Position numbers and translations under genes: made by a program
Source of the DNA: Pontibacillus yanchengensis Y32
GTDB lineage: Bacteria; Bacillota; Bacilli; Bacillales; BH030062
Reading direction: 5' to 3'
Assembly: GCF_000770635.1 (NCBI RefSeq)
Contig: NZ_AVBF01000045.1
Location: 1-32,055, forward strand
DNA: 32,055 bases
The notes under the pieces: model-generated
Seen by the model: the letters and a program-made list of their open reading frames with translations, nothing else
What the model was told of the DNA's origin: nothing
Database searches by the model: none
Shown: piece by piece, positions 15,507-23,770 of the stretch
Layout of the letters: every line of letters starts with the position of its first letter
Position numbering within the stretch: position 1 is the first letter of the stretch

Positions 15507-16352
15507 TTATCCTAATATCGAACCTCTAATCAACTCTTCAGTGGATAATGTGAGAAGATTTTTGTAATTACACTGTTGTTTAGTATGATATGAATTAACG
15601 ATTTCGTATCCTACTGCATAACCGATCCATGCAGGAAATAATGTTCCTTCTTCACCATATAGAAAAATAGACTGAGCTCTCTCACTTGTTATATCTAGGT
15701 TCGGTATATAGTAATGAATCCACAATTCTTTAATCGTTTCAAAGGTATAGCGATTATACCATGGACCCAACCATTTCTCTCCATACAGTTGTTTTACAGC
15801 ATTTTCTGCTAAACCTTCAAGAATGATGACATCTTTTAGTGCAGGTTGTTCAACATTCACCTTCTTATCGTAATTGGATAACCTGCATATGTGGTGGTAT
15901 TCATGTGCGAACAACGCTCGGACTTCATTTAATACAAGAAATGGGGATAAGAATAAAAAGATAGCATTCTTATATGTTACGCCATTTTTAGGAGCTATCC
16001 TTTTACACTCAGGAAGATGAGCTTGTTTAATTGGGAAAATGAACACATTCACATCCGGTCCATTCCATAACCTTTTCAAACGATGATATTCCTTCTCTAT
16101 TACACTCCATATATGCATCCTTTTCAAATTCGTTAAAGCTTGCTCCATATACTCGTATTCATCAGGTTCAAACAAACCATACTGCAATAACAAAAATTGT
16201 AACTCTTCTCCTTGTACATCGCTCTCATATTGTTCAATGGGGTAACATAACGTTTCACACTGAATACGAAAGAGATTTTCTAAATGAAACGTATTCCCTC
16301 TACATGCTTTATTGAATTCATTTAACCATCCAAACGTTTCTATTACGGACAA
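15507..16352 (-). CDS. DUF2268 putative zinc protease, YjaZ-like
   Basis: This 281-residue protein resembles B. subtilis YjaZ, a predicted zinc-dependent protease. The zinc site HEYHH (150-154) is visible, and a downstream acidic stretch with LEGLAENAV (near 188-196) would supply the third ligand. No signal peptide was found, so it is probably cytosolic. No ATG is available near the frame start; a TTG at 16352 follows GGGGAGGG with a good spacing. It lies back-to-back with the small protein gene at 16492, and the 139-base gap must hold both promoters. The substrate is unknown. Confidence 0.75.
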   Translation of the reverse strand: MSVIETFGWLNEFNKACRGNTFHLENLFRIQCETLCYPIEQYESDVQGEELQFLLLQYGLFEPDEYEYMEQALTNLKRMHIWSVIEKEYHRLKRLWNGPDVNVFIFPIKQAHLPECKRIAPKNGVTYKNAIFLFLSPFLVLNEVRALFAHEYHHICRLSNYDKKVNVEQPALKDVIILEGLAENAVKQLYGEKWLGPWYNRYTFETIKELWIHYYIPNLDITSERAQSIFLYGEEGTLFPAWIGYAVGYEIVNSYHTKQQCNYKNLLTLSTEELIRGSILG

Positions 16353-16441
16353 AATGCCCTCCCCTTTGATAAAACAATATTAGGTACATACCCATTATCC
16401 TGTAAGCTATGCTCGTGTCCAGTCCAAAATCCAAAAAAACA

Positions 16442-16450
16442 CATAAGCTA
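16442..16450 (+). promoter_or_regulatory. Possible sigma-K-like -10 box for the 83-residue protein
   Basis: CATAAGCTA matches the CATAnnnTA pattern, 41 bases before the start at 16492. The -35 region is weak. A sigma-A reading from TATAGAAT near 16469 is also possible. Confidence 0.25.
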
Positions 16451-16491
16451 GGAGTAGGTACAATTATGTATAGAATAAAAGGAGGATATGT

Positions 16492-16743
16492 ATGTCTGGA
16501 CCAGATTTTTATCATGTGTGTTGCAGATATCACGGTAAACCAGTTCGTTTATCATGTCGAGACGGGAGATCCCATGTAGGAGAAATCACTAGAGTAACAA
16601 GAACGCATGTATGGATTAGGCCGCTAGAAGGTCCGAGAGGGTTTAATTATGGATTCTATGGATTTGGTTATGGTGGATTCGGTGTTCCATTTGCCTTAGG
16701 TGCCCTAACTGGAGTTGCTTTAGCTTCCGCTTTTTTCTGGTAA
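16492..16743 (+). CDS. Small Gly/Tyr/Phe-rich protein, unrecognised
   Basis: I do not recognise this 83-residue protein. Its N-terminal half (HVCCRYHGKPVRLSCRDGR, then SHVGEITRVTRTHVWIRPL) has strand-turn-strand alternation and a small-barrel look, somewhat like Sm-like or short SH3-like folds. The middle is rich in Gly, Tyr and Phe (GFNYGFYGFGYGGFG) and the end is a hydrophobic helix (FALGALTGVALASAFFW). Such a build is common in spore-coat and spore-membrane proteins of Bacillaceae, which fits the weak sigma-K-like box upstream. The ribosome binding site AAGGAGGA is strong. A terminator follows. The spore link is a guess. Confidence 0.7.
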   Translation: MSGPDFYHVCCRYHGKPVRLSCRDGRSHVGEITRVTRTHVWIRPLEGPRGFNYGFYGFGYGGFGVPFALGALTGVALASAFFW

Positions 16744-16807
16744 ATCCAGTAAGTTATACTTTCGTTATTAATGAATGTATGTAGCTAGGTATCAGATAAG
16801 AACAAGG

Positions 16808-16845
16808 AATACACCTTCTCCCACTTGGGAAGGTGTATTTTTTTC
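16808..16845 (+). terminator. Terminator after the 83-residue protein gene
   Basis: AATACACCTT (16808-16817) pairs with AAGGTGTATT (16830-16839), with an inner CCCA/TGGG pairing, followed by a run of T. Confidence 0.9.
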
Positions 16846-16891
16846 CAGCTCTTATTCATGATAAGTATTTATGCATAGGGAGAGAATTTAA

Positions 16892-17182
16892 TTGAAAAGA
16901 AGGAAACCTTATCGCCCTCCAATTAAACCTAGATTATGTGTATTCCCTGGATATAATTGGTGTGGACCTGGATGTAGCGGTCCAGATGGTCCAATTAATG
17001 CTTTAGACGCTGCATGTCGAGCACATGATCTTTGTTACCGCTCCAATGGCCATACATGTGATTGCGATGTTGAATTTTTAGGGAAATTAGAGAGGCTTAG
17101 AGAGCTTTCCTCAAAAGAAGGAGAACATGCACGGATAATATACAGTTATATGAAGGTACAAACTTTATTCAAGTGTTACTAA
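16892..17182 (+). CDS. Phospholipase A2-like small cysteine-rich protein
   Basis: This 96-residue protein carries the phospholipase A2 signature. The calcium-loop-like segment YNWCGPGCSG (21-30) is followed by ACRAHDLCY (41-49) with the catalytic pair His45-Asp46. A second acidic site, DCDVEF (57-62), could supply the later Asp. There are eight cysteines (16, 24, 28, 42, 48, 56, 58, 95), enough for four disulfides. The usual double cysteine before the catalytic His is Ala-Cys here. There is no signal peptide; the N-terminus is basic (MKRRKPYRPP). The start is TTG 16892 after GGGAGA. Similar Bacillus proteins are sometimes named after the parvovirus VP1 PLA2 domain. Its 3' end overlaps the convergent ppk2 gene by 14 bases. 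Confidence 0.75.
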   Translation: MKRRKPYRPPIKPRLCVFPGYNWCGPGCSGPDGPINALDAACRAHDLCYRSNGHTCDCDVEFLGKLERLRELSSKEGEHARIIYSYMKVQTLFKCY

Positions 17183-17894
17183 GAAGTGCCATTTTATCTT
17201 TAATTGCTCTTATTACCACTTGATTCGTTTTCACACGTGCATGAAATTTGTCTTCCCCTTCAATCACATGCCAAGGACTTGCTTGAGTAGAGGTATGGTT
17301 AAGCATGTCTTCAACAGCCATTTCATAGTCATCCCATTTAGCACGATTTCTCCAGTCTTCATCTGTTAGCTTCCACTGTTTGAGTGGATCTGCTGCTCGT
17401 TCATGAAATCGTCTAAGTTGCTCATTTTTCGAGATATGAAACCAAAGCTTAACCACAACGTATCGGTCTTCTGTAAGCATATTTTCAAATTGATTTATTT
17501 CTTCAAAAGCTCTGGACCATTCAGCTGATGTAGCCAGATTCTCTACTCTTTCAACCAAGACACGACCATACCAGGAGCGATCAAAGATAGTGATTTTCCC
17601 ATAAGGAGGTACTTTAGTCCAAAACCGTTTTAAATAGTGATGTCTTTTCTCATTAATAGAAGGAGCACCAATGGAATGAACGTCGAATCCACGGGGATCA
17701 AGACCACTAGTCAATCTTTTTATTGCCCCTCCTTTCCCCGAAGCATCCCATCCCTCACATACAATCAAACAACCTACTTGGTTATCAATCAATGACCTTT
17801 GTAGTTTAAGTAATTCCAGTTGGGATTGTTTTAGATCCCTTTTATATTGTTTTTTATCACTGATTTTTAATGTGAGGTCAATATTCTCCAACAT
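17169..17894 (-). CDS. PPK2-family polyphosphate kinase
   Basis: This 241-residue single-domain PPK2 moves phosphate between polyphosphate and nucleotides. Walker A is GWDASGKGG (48-56), Walker B is IFDRSWYGR (103-111), and the lid region with HERAADPLKQWK lies near 164-175. This short form can be a nucleoside mono- or diphosphate phosphorylase; the class cannot be decided by eye. The start ATG follows AGGAGGAATG. No terminator separates it from the convergent PLA2-like gene. It appears to be a single-gene unit. Confidence 0.9.
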   Translation of the reverse strand: MLENIDLTLKISDKKQYKRDLKQSQLELLKLQRSLIDNQVGCLIVCEGWDASGKGGAIKRLTSGLDPRGFDVHSIGAPSINEKRHHYLKRFWTKVPPYGKITIFDRSWYGRVLVERVENLATSAEWSRAFEEINQFENMLTEDRYVVVKLWFHISKNEQLRRFHERAADPLKQWKLTDEDWRNRAKWDDYEMAVEDMLNHTSTQASPWHVIEGEDKFHARVKTNQVVIRAIKDKMALLSNT

Positions 17895-18053
17895 CTTTCA
17901 TTCCTCCTTCTATCTAACAATTATTACTCCAAATCAATTAAAAGATTCTAAGTAATCCGTTCCAAGCATTTTACCACACTTTTCCTTAAAAATACGTTAT
18001 GTTATACAAGCATATATCTAAAACGATAGAAAACTAGATAGGAGGATCTATAC

Positions 18054-18488
18054 ATGCAATGGGTTATGATGCTTCTCATATTTATTGGAGGTATTGCCGT
18101 ATCAGTCCAGTCCTCTGTTAATGGTGGACTAGGTCAAAAAGTAGGTGTGTTCGAGGGAGCCTTTGTTTCCTTTCTTGTTGGTACTGTAGCATTGTTCTTG
18201 GTAATGTTGTTCTTTGGAAAAGGTAACCTTCTACAAGTGTTTCAAGTTCCAAAATGGCAACTACTTGGTGGGCTTCTAGGAGCTTTTTATGTAAGTACGA
18301 TGGTATTAGCAGTACCTAGAGTTGGGGTTGGAGCTGCTATCTTCACTCTAATCACGGCTCAACTACTAACGAGCTCTTTAATCGATCATTTCGGATGGCT
18401 TGGAATGAAACAAATCCCCCTTGATTGGCAACGAATTGCTGGGATGGGATTAATGATCGTAGCTATTCTATTATATACAAAGCGTTAA
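18054..18488 (+). CDS. DMT-family transporter of the YdcZ (DUF606) type
   Basis: This is a 144-residue membrane protein with about five helices, matching the YdcZ/DUF606 half of the drug/metabolite transporter superfamily. It has GGIAVSVQSSVNGGLGQ in the first helix region, GAFVSFLVGT, then LGALLGAFYV-like GGLLGAFYVST, and a last helix IAGMGLMIVAILLYTK. The start follows AGGAGGATC. It is a single gene with its own terminator. Substrate unknown; related proteins often occur as pairs, but no partner is seen nearby. Confidence 0.85.
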   Translation: MQWVMMLLIFIGGIAVSVQSSVNGGLGQKVGVFEGAFVSFLVGTVALFLVMLFFGKGNLLQVFQVPKWQLLGGLLGAFYVSTMVLAVPRVGVGAAIFTLITAQLLTSSLIDHFGWLGMKQIPLDWQRIAGMGLMIVAILLYTKR

Positions 18489-18514
18489 TTATCCTTCGTT
18501 TTAATTTTACATAC

Positions 18515-18555
18515 AAAAACCAATGGAATCCTCTACTGATTCTATTGGTTTTTTA
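18515..18555. terminator. Bidirectional terminator between the DMT gene and the carbohydrate operon
   Basis: AAAACCAATGGAATC and GATTCTATTGGTTTT form a long stem with one G-T pair and T-runs on both sides. It overlaps the last codons of the minus-strand oxidoreductase gene. Confidence 0.85.
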
Positions 18556-19522
18556 CTTGGATAGGTTGTTTATGAGCATCAGATTGGTATATCGACTCTA
18601 GCACTTGCACAATGGAAGCACCATATTCTCCATCTAACTCCAATTCTTGCTTTCCTTTTACCGCTTCTACTAAGTCTAGTATTTGTCCTTGAAAAACAGG
18701 TGGTTGTTCTGGTAAAGGATATGTTTCATAATGGTCATCTTTTGCGATCCATACTCCTTTCCCAACTTCTACTTTCACCATGCCATTTTTGAAAATTAGT
18801 TCAGTGACATGTTGCCTGGCACCTTTATATCCTGATATTGAAATTGTAATTGGAATGTTAGTCGATGTTTCAGCCCATACTAATGCACTTGCATCTACAT
18901 CATACTTGGAATGATAAGTTAATGTTGCGCGAACAGTGCTAATATAAGAGTCTGTCATCCATTGGATTTTATCAACAGAGTGGGCACCTAAATTCATCAT
19001 GACTCCCCCACCCGCTTTCTCTTTCTCCAAGAACCAATTAGGCCTTTCAGGAGTAAAATAATGCATGTGTCTCGATTCATTTATCTGAACCAACTCACCA
19101 AGTTCTCTAGATTGAATGATTTTTCTTGCTACTATATTTTCAATAAAATAGTGCTGAGTATGACCTACCATTAACGTAACACCATTTTTTTCTGTTGCTT
19201 TGATGATTTCTTTGCATTCCCAAACGGTAAGAGCCATAGGTTTTTCAAGTAATATATGACTCTTTTGCTCTGCGCAGAACACTGCAGCTTCTTTATGCAA
19301 AAAATGAGGTAGTGTAATAATAGTAATGTCAGGACATTCTTGCTTAATCATCTCTTTATAATCGGTATATCCATTTATATGAAATAATGAACTCGCACGC
19401 TGGACTTTATCAGATTCTAGATCAGCTATGGCAATGGCTCTTACCTCTTCTAAGTTTTTTAACGCTTCTAAATGCTCCTGAGCAATGCTCCCTGCACCAA
19501 TAATACATACTGTATATATCAC
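18542..19522 (-). CDS. Gfo/Idh/MocA-family oxidoreductase
   Basis: This is a 326-residue NAD(P)-dependent dehydrogenase of the glucose-fructose oxidoreductase / inositol dehydrogenase family. The Rossmann motif GAGSIA (9-14) and the conserved EKPMAL (93-98) are visible, and the C-terminal alpha/beta domain is complete. A GTG start at 19522 after AAAGGAG is the best available. It is the last gene of the five-gene import operon, 4 bases after the isomerase gene. It would oxidise or epimerise a sugar derivative in the cytosol. The substrate cannot be read; the pairing with a TIM-barrel isomerase is typical of inositol, uronate and rare-sugar pathways. Confidence 0.88.
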   Translation of the reverse strand: MIYTVCIIGAGSIAQEHLEALKNLEEVRAIAIADLESDKVQRASSLFHINGYTDYKEMIKQECPDITIITLPHFLHKEAAVFCAEQKSHILLEKPMALTVWECKEIIKATEKNGVTLMVGHTQHYFIENIVARKIIQSRELGELVQINESRHMHYFTPERPNWFLEKEKAGGGVMMNLGAHSVDKIQWMTDSYISTVRATLTYHSKYDVDASALVWAETSTNIPITISISGYKGARQHVTELIFKNGMVKVEVGKGVWIAKDDHYETYPLPEQPPVFQGQILDLVEAVKGKQELELDGEYGASIVQVLESIYQSDAHKQPIQVKNQ

Positions 19523-19526
19523 TGCT

Positions 19527-20306
19527 TTAACTCCTTTGTCCTACATTGTGTAATTTAATGAGAAACTCTTTATCTTGTACAGCATTTTGGTAAACTAGTT
19601 CCATTGATTCTCGTTCAGTTGCAACGCCAGACGTGAACTCAATAGAATAGGAGCCATTATATCCATTTCGCTTCAACTGATCAAATCGATTTCTTACAAA
19701 TGGAGAACGTTCTTCTAAAGTGAAGAAGGTTCCATTATCAAATACACTGACATGAGCGTGGCTAATTTTATCTCCGATATAATCAAACCATGCTTGAAGA
19801 TCTGTATTTTTATGAAAAGGATGAATGATTGCTTTATATTTACTATTGTTTAAATCAGTAAATATCTCTTTTGCCATTCTTGGATCTTCCATGATTGTAC
19901 CAGGATGACATTCACACAGTAATTGGCATTCACTAGGTAGTTGACTTGCCCAGTATTCAAGGTTTTTTAGATACGTGTCTTTCTCCCTTGTATTATGTCC
20001 TAGATTATATTTCACAGATTGAGGTTGTAACAATTGAATCATTTTGGCTGCTCGTAATCTTTCTGTTTCAAAACCGTCATCAAAACGTACATAGGAGTTA
20101 TACACCTGAATAGGGAGCGTCCTTTGTTCTAATCTCTTGATTTCTAGATTAGAAGCTTTTAGTACATGGTTTTCCCATAACTCGATACCAGTAAATCCAT
20201 CGACATGAAAGCGAGATAACCACTCACTAACTTCTAAGGAAGGATTTCTAGCTTCGCTCCATCTATTTTTTTCTAACAACACAGTATTAATCAACACATT
20301 TGTCAT
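19527..20306 (-). CDS. Sugar phosphate isomerase/epimerase-like TIM-barrel protein
   Basis: This 259-residue protein belongs to the xylose-isomerase-like AP endonuclease 2 superfamily, with features such as GFTGIELWENHVLK near the start, the metal-site strand LLCECHPGTIMEDP, HAHVSVFDNGTF and the C-terminal YSIEFTSG. These match the usual Glu/Asp/His ligand pattern of the superfamily, although I did not model the site. The frame opens at 20342, but GGGAGGGAG precedes ATG 20306, so that start was chosen. It sits between the permease and the oxidoreductase in the operon. It likely isomerises or epimerises a sugar derivative released from the imported oligosaccharide. Confidence 0.8.
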   Translation of the reverse strand: MTNVLINTVLLEKNRWSEARNPSLEVSEWLSRFHVDGFTGIELWENHVLKASNLEIKRLEQRTLPIQVYNSYVRFDDGFETERLRAAKMIQLLQPQSVKYNLGHNTREKDTYLKNLEYWASQLPSECQLLCECHPGTIMEDPRMAKEIFTDLNNSKYKAIIHPFHKNTDLQAWFDYIGDKISHAHVSVFDNGTFFTLEERSPFVRNRFDQLKRNGYNGSYSIEFTSGVATERESMELVYQNAVQDKEFLIKLHNVGQRS

Positions 20307-20355
20307 GAAAATTCTCCCTCCCGATTCAACAGAAAGAGGCAAGCCTCCCGGTTTT

Positions 20356-21183
20356 CTACTTTAACCCAGAAGAACTTGCACCTTTGACAAAGAATTTTTC
20401 CGTAAACAGAAACACAATCAAGATTGGTATTAGTGTCATTAACGCTGCAGCAATCAAATACTGTTCTTTTCCAAACCACGCTCCTTGTAAGGACAATACA
20501 CCGATAGGTAGAGTGAATTTCTCTTCTGATGATAGATAAATAACAGGTGCCATGATTTCATTCCACTTTGTCATAAATGTAAAGATGGTTAGTGTTGCTA
20601 ATTGGGGTTTACACATAGGAAGGAATATCCGCCAATATGTTTGAAATGGACTGCACCCATCTAACTTGGCAGCTTCTTCATATTCTTTAGGAATAGATAG
20701 AAAAGCCTGTCGCATTAAAAAGATTCCAAATGGCTGGGCAAGCCACTCCAAAATCCATAGTGGCACAAGCGTGTCCAGGAATCCCATGTGTTTAAAAATA
20801 ATGAATTGCGGAATTATCATGACGACAGGTGGAATCATTAGCGTACCTAGCACCATAATAAATAGAGAATTCTTAAATGGGAATTCTAATCTGGCAAAAG
20901 CATAAGCTACCATAGAACAGGAAAGTAATGCTCCAGCAACAGAAAGAACTGTTACAATTAAGCTATTCACTCCATATGTTCCAAGATCGGTCATTTTCCA
21001 TACTTCTACATAGTTTTGCCACTGAAACGGGTTAGGAATCCACTCTACAGGTATGGCTGTGTACTGTTTATAGGATTTTAATGAATTCAGTGCAGCAGTT
21101 ATAAAAGGAGTAAGCATTATACATGAGCTTATAATAATGATGAGATAGCTTACAATCCTTCTCTTTTTATTTGGATTTCTCAT
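20356..21183 (-). CDS. Carbohydrate ABC transporter permease (MalG/UgpE-like)
   Basis: This is one of the two membrane subunits of a CUT1-type sugar importer, about 275 residues with six helices. The EAA loop that contacts the ATPase reads EYEEAAKLDGCSPFQTYW in the second half. The start ATG 21183 is preceded by AGAGGTG; a GTG at 21192 is in frame but lies inside the ribosome binding site. It follows the partner permease by 23 bases. There is no ATPase gene in this locus. Confidence 0.93.
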   Translation of the reverse strand: MRNPNKKRRIVSYLIIIISSCIMLTPFITAALNSLKSYKQYTAIPVEWIPNPFQWQNYVEVWKMTDLGTYGVNSLIVTVLSVAGALLSCSMVAYAFARLEFPFKNSLFIMVLGTLMIPPVVMIIPQFIIFKHMGFLDTLVPLWILEWLAQPFGIFLMRQAFLSIPKEYEEAAKLDGCSPFQTYWRIFLPMCKPQLATLTIFTFMTKWNEIMAPVIYLSSEEKFTLPIGVLSLQGAWFGKEQYLIAAALMTLIPILIVFLFTEKFFVKGASSSGLK

Positions 21184-21206
21184 ATAGAACACCTCTACTG
21201 ATTACA

Positions 21207-22169
21207 CTATTTTTCATAGTGAACCCACTTGTTTTGAAGCTTCACTTGAATCAATGTGATAATAAATAGGATGATGAATAATACCCATGCAATGGCAGAA
21301 GCGTACCCCATTTTCAAGAAAGCAAATCCTTGTTGGAATAAATACAACATGAGTACCATACTGGAATTATTAGGTCCTCCAGCAGCAGTTATGTCCCCCC
21401 CATTCCCGGTCATAACATAGATTTGTTCAAATGCCTGAAAAGTTGTAATCGTACTTAGCACTAATACTAGAAACGTAGTCCCTGAGATCAACGGAATGGT
21501 TACATGACGAAATTTCTTGAGAACACCGGCACCTTCTATTTCAGCTGCTTCGTAGAGATCCTCTGGAACATTTTGAAGCCCTGCTAAAAAGATAACCATC
21601 ATATAGCCAATCCCTTTCCATACTGCAACAACGACTAATACAGGAATCACTAACATTTCATCATTCAGCCATTGCTGCTGAGACATTCCTATTTTAGAAA
21701 GAATCGTATTGGCTAGACCAAATCGAGGATTAAAAATAGCATCCGCTACATATAGAACAACTGTCCAGGAAGAAATTACAGGAATAAAATGAGCCATTCT
21801 AAACAACTTCAATCCCTTTAGCTGTTGATTCAGTGCAACAGCTAAAATTAAAGCTAGAATTGTTTGGGCTGGTACAAATAATACGGTGAAATAAACGGTA
21901 TTCCCTAATGCTTGCCAAAACACTTGATCATTGACCAGCTTAGTGTAATTTCCAATACCGATAAATTCTGGAGCATTCAGCATATCGTATTTAGAGAGAC
22001 TGAAGTAAAAAGATGCAATCAAAGTAAATGCTATAAATACGACAAAGTGAATAAGATAAGGGGAAATCATAATCAATCCCCATTTCCCCTCATGAGTTAA
22101 CCTTTTCTTGTTTTTAGGTTCTGTTACTTGGGTTGGCTTGTTATGTTCGATTTTTGAAGGATTCGCCAT
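21207..22169 (-). CDS. Carbohydrate ABC transporter permease (MalF/UgpA-like)
   Basis: This is the second membrane subunit of the importer, about 320 residues. It has a charged cytoplasmic N-terminus (about 35 residues) and six helices, as in MalF-like proteins of Bacillota that lack the large periplasmic loop. The EAA loop EDLYEAAEIEGAGVLKKF is visible. The ribosome binding site is poor; ATG 22169 and GTG 22178 are both possible. It follows the binding protein gene by 36 bases. Confidence 0.93.
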   Translation of the reverse strand: MANPSKIEHNKPTQVTEPKNKKRLTHEGKWGLIMISPYLIHFVVFIAFTLIASFYFSLSKYDMLNAPEFIGIGNYTKLVNDQVFWQALGNTVYFTVLFVPAQTILALILAVALNQQLKGLKLFRMAHFIPVISSWTVVLYVADAIFNPRFGLANTILSKIGMSQQQWLNDEMLVIPVLVVVAVWKGIGYMMVIFLAGLQNVPEDLYEAAEIEGAGVLKKFRHVTIPLISGTTFLVLVLSTITTFQAFEQIYVMTGNGGDITAAGGPNNSSMVLMLYLFQQGFAFLKMGYASAIAWVLFIILFIITLIQVKLQNKWVHYEK

Positions 22170-22205
22170 AATTGCCACACACTTTCTATATCTATTTATC
22201 TAGCA

Positions 22206-23567
22206 TTATTGATTGTTATAAAATTCATCAAGCACCTTCTGAACTTCTTGGTCCGCTTCTTCTAAGGCCTCATCAACACTCGTTTCACCTAAGAAGGCAC
22301 GATTTACGTTATCTCCAAATACTTTCACCCATTCAGACCATACAGCATTTACATCAAGCGTACCGGCAAAGTCAAAACTGTCTAAGAAAGCCTGCTTATT
22401 CTCAGGTTTTTCACCAGAGCCTATAAATAAATCTGAGTTAGCTACAGACTTTTTAACTGGTACTGCTTCTCCTAATTCCGCCCATTCTTTTTGAACTTCA
22501 TCTTCTGTTACCCAATACTTAATCCATTCCCAAGCAGCTTGTGCTTTCGCATCAGAAGCACTTTCACTGATAATCCAAGAGTTTGCAATAACTGGGGAGA
22601 AACGCTCTCCGCTAGGTCCTTTTGGCAGAACGGTTACATCATAGTTCACACCTGTTTCATTTGCTGCTAACACTCGAGCGTAAATTCCAATTCTCATCGC
22701 AGCTGTTTCGCTCGGAAAAGGAGACATTGGACTTTGGAAAGCTTGAAGATCAGCTGGGTCAGTTAGTATACCTCTCTCCATCCCATCCACAATCCAGTTC
22801 ATTGCCTCTTTATTTTCAGGAGAGTCAACAATGGAATTCTTTAACTCATCATCAAGTACACCACCACCATATGATTTCAATACCGGCATCCAGCCTTCTG
22901 TTATATTAAAGAACGTGAGACCAAACTGTTTCACTGTACTTGTATCAAATGAAGATGCATTTGCATTATTATCATTAGCATCTAATGTTAGTTTGGCTCC
23001 CGCTTCCTTTAAATCGTCCCACGTCCAATTATCATCGGGGTAGTCTACGCCTGCTTGATCAAACATATCTTTATTATAAAAGAGAGCACCGATTTGAATT
23101 CCTTGAGGGACAGCCCAATACTTTCCATCACTATCTTTGTTGAAGTCTAAGCCAAAATATTCTTCTTTGTTTAAGTCTTTATTGATCCATTCTGTTAAAT
23201 CCTTTGCGGCTCCACGCTCTGCATACTTTTGAACAAATACACCATCTGATAACCAAACATCAGGAGCGGTACCACCTGCTATTTGTGTATCTAATTTTTG
23301 GAAGAATTGAGAATAAGGAGCGTTCTGGGTTGTTACTTTTATGTTGGGATGTGCTTCTTCGAATTTGTTAATTAGCTCTTCCATTTTTTGATCAGCACTA
23401 CCAGAAGAATAAAAACCTAACGTAATTTCAACTTGCTCTTCACTAGTTGAATCATTGTCTCCATCTTGTTCAGCCTCTCCTTCTGTTTGGTTGGAACAAG
23501 CTGATAGCACTAAAGCGAATAAAGCAAACATATACAAAACGTACCGTGACCATCTTACCTTAGACAT
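22206..23567 (-). CDS. Extracellular sugar-binding lipoprotein of the ABC importer
   Basis: This is a 453-residue family-1 solute-binding protein anchored to the membrane by a lipid on Cys24 (lipobox LSAC). A polar acidic linker (EGEAEQDGDNDSTSEEQ) leads into the binding domain, which begins ITLGFYSSGSADQKMEELINKFEEAHP. The size and layout match CUT1 binding proteins for oligosaccharides. It is the first gene of the minus-strand operon, with GGGGGAATT before the ATG and a cre site 24 bases further up. The ligand is not identified. Confidence 0.93.
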   Translation of the reverse strand: MSKVRWSRYVLYMFALFALVLSACSNQTEGEAEQDGDNDSTSEEQVEITLGFYSSGSADQKMEELINKFEEAHPNIKVTTQNAPYSQFFQKLDTQIAGGTAPDVWLSDGVFVQKYAERGAAKDLTEWINKDLNKEEYFGLDFNKDSDGKYWAVPQGIQIGALFYNKDMFDQAGVDYPDDNWTWDDLKEAGAKLTLDANDNNANASSFDTSTVKQFGLTFFNITEGWMPVLKSYGGGVLDDELKNSIVDSPENKEAMNWIVDGMERGILTDPADLQAFQSPMSPFPSETAAMRIGIYARVLAANETGVNYDVTVLPKGPSGERFSPVIANSWIISESASDAKAQAAWEWIKYWVTEDEVQKEWAELGEAVPVKKSVANSDLFIGSGEKPENKQAFLDSFDFAGTLDVNAVWSEWVKVFGDNVNRAFLGETSVDEALEEADQEVQKVLDEFYNNQ

Positions 23568-23590
23568 GAAATAATTCCCCCTTTGTTTAT

Positions 23591-23604
23591 TGATAACGCT
23601 TTCA
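23591..23604 (-). promoter_or_regulatory. CcpA cre site upstream of the importer operon
   Basis: The minus strand reads TGAAAGCGTTATCA, a full match to the catabolite-responsive consensus TGWAANCGNTNWCA. It lies 24 bases before the binding-protein start, next to a weak sigma-A candidate (TTGAAA at 23632-23627, TATTAC at 23610-23605, 16 apart), so CcpA binding would block transcription near its start. Preferred sugars would repress the operon. Confidence 0.75.
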
Positions 23605-23650
23605 GTAATAATATTAATCTGTTTTATTTCAAAAGAGAATGTAAATTCAT

Positions 23651-23679
23651 TTGATTGTTTGTGTTTTTTTCAATAAAAT
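23651..23679 (+). promoter_or_regulatory. Sigma-A promoter of the two-component operon
   Basis: TTGATT (23651-23656) and TAAAAT (23674-23679) are 17 bases apart, about 90 bases before the kinase start. It is divergent from the importer operon. Confidence 0.55.
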
Positions 23680-23770
23680 GAAAATAAAGAATTTTCTGTA
23701 AGTGAAACCTGCTAATTAATTTAATCCTATCGATCATGCCAACTAAATGTCGTATAAAAGGGGGATTCAA

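Noticed and set aside
20332-20343. GAGGC/GCCTC palindrome between permease and isomerase genes
   Set aside because: The loop would be only two to four bases and the stem very short, with no proper T-run; unlikely to be a terminator.
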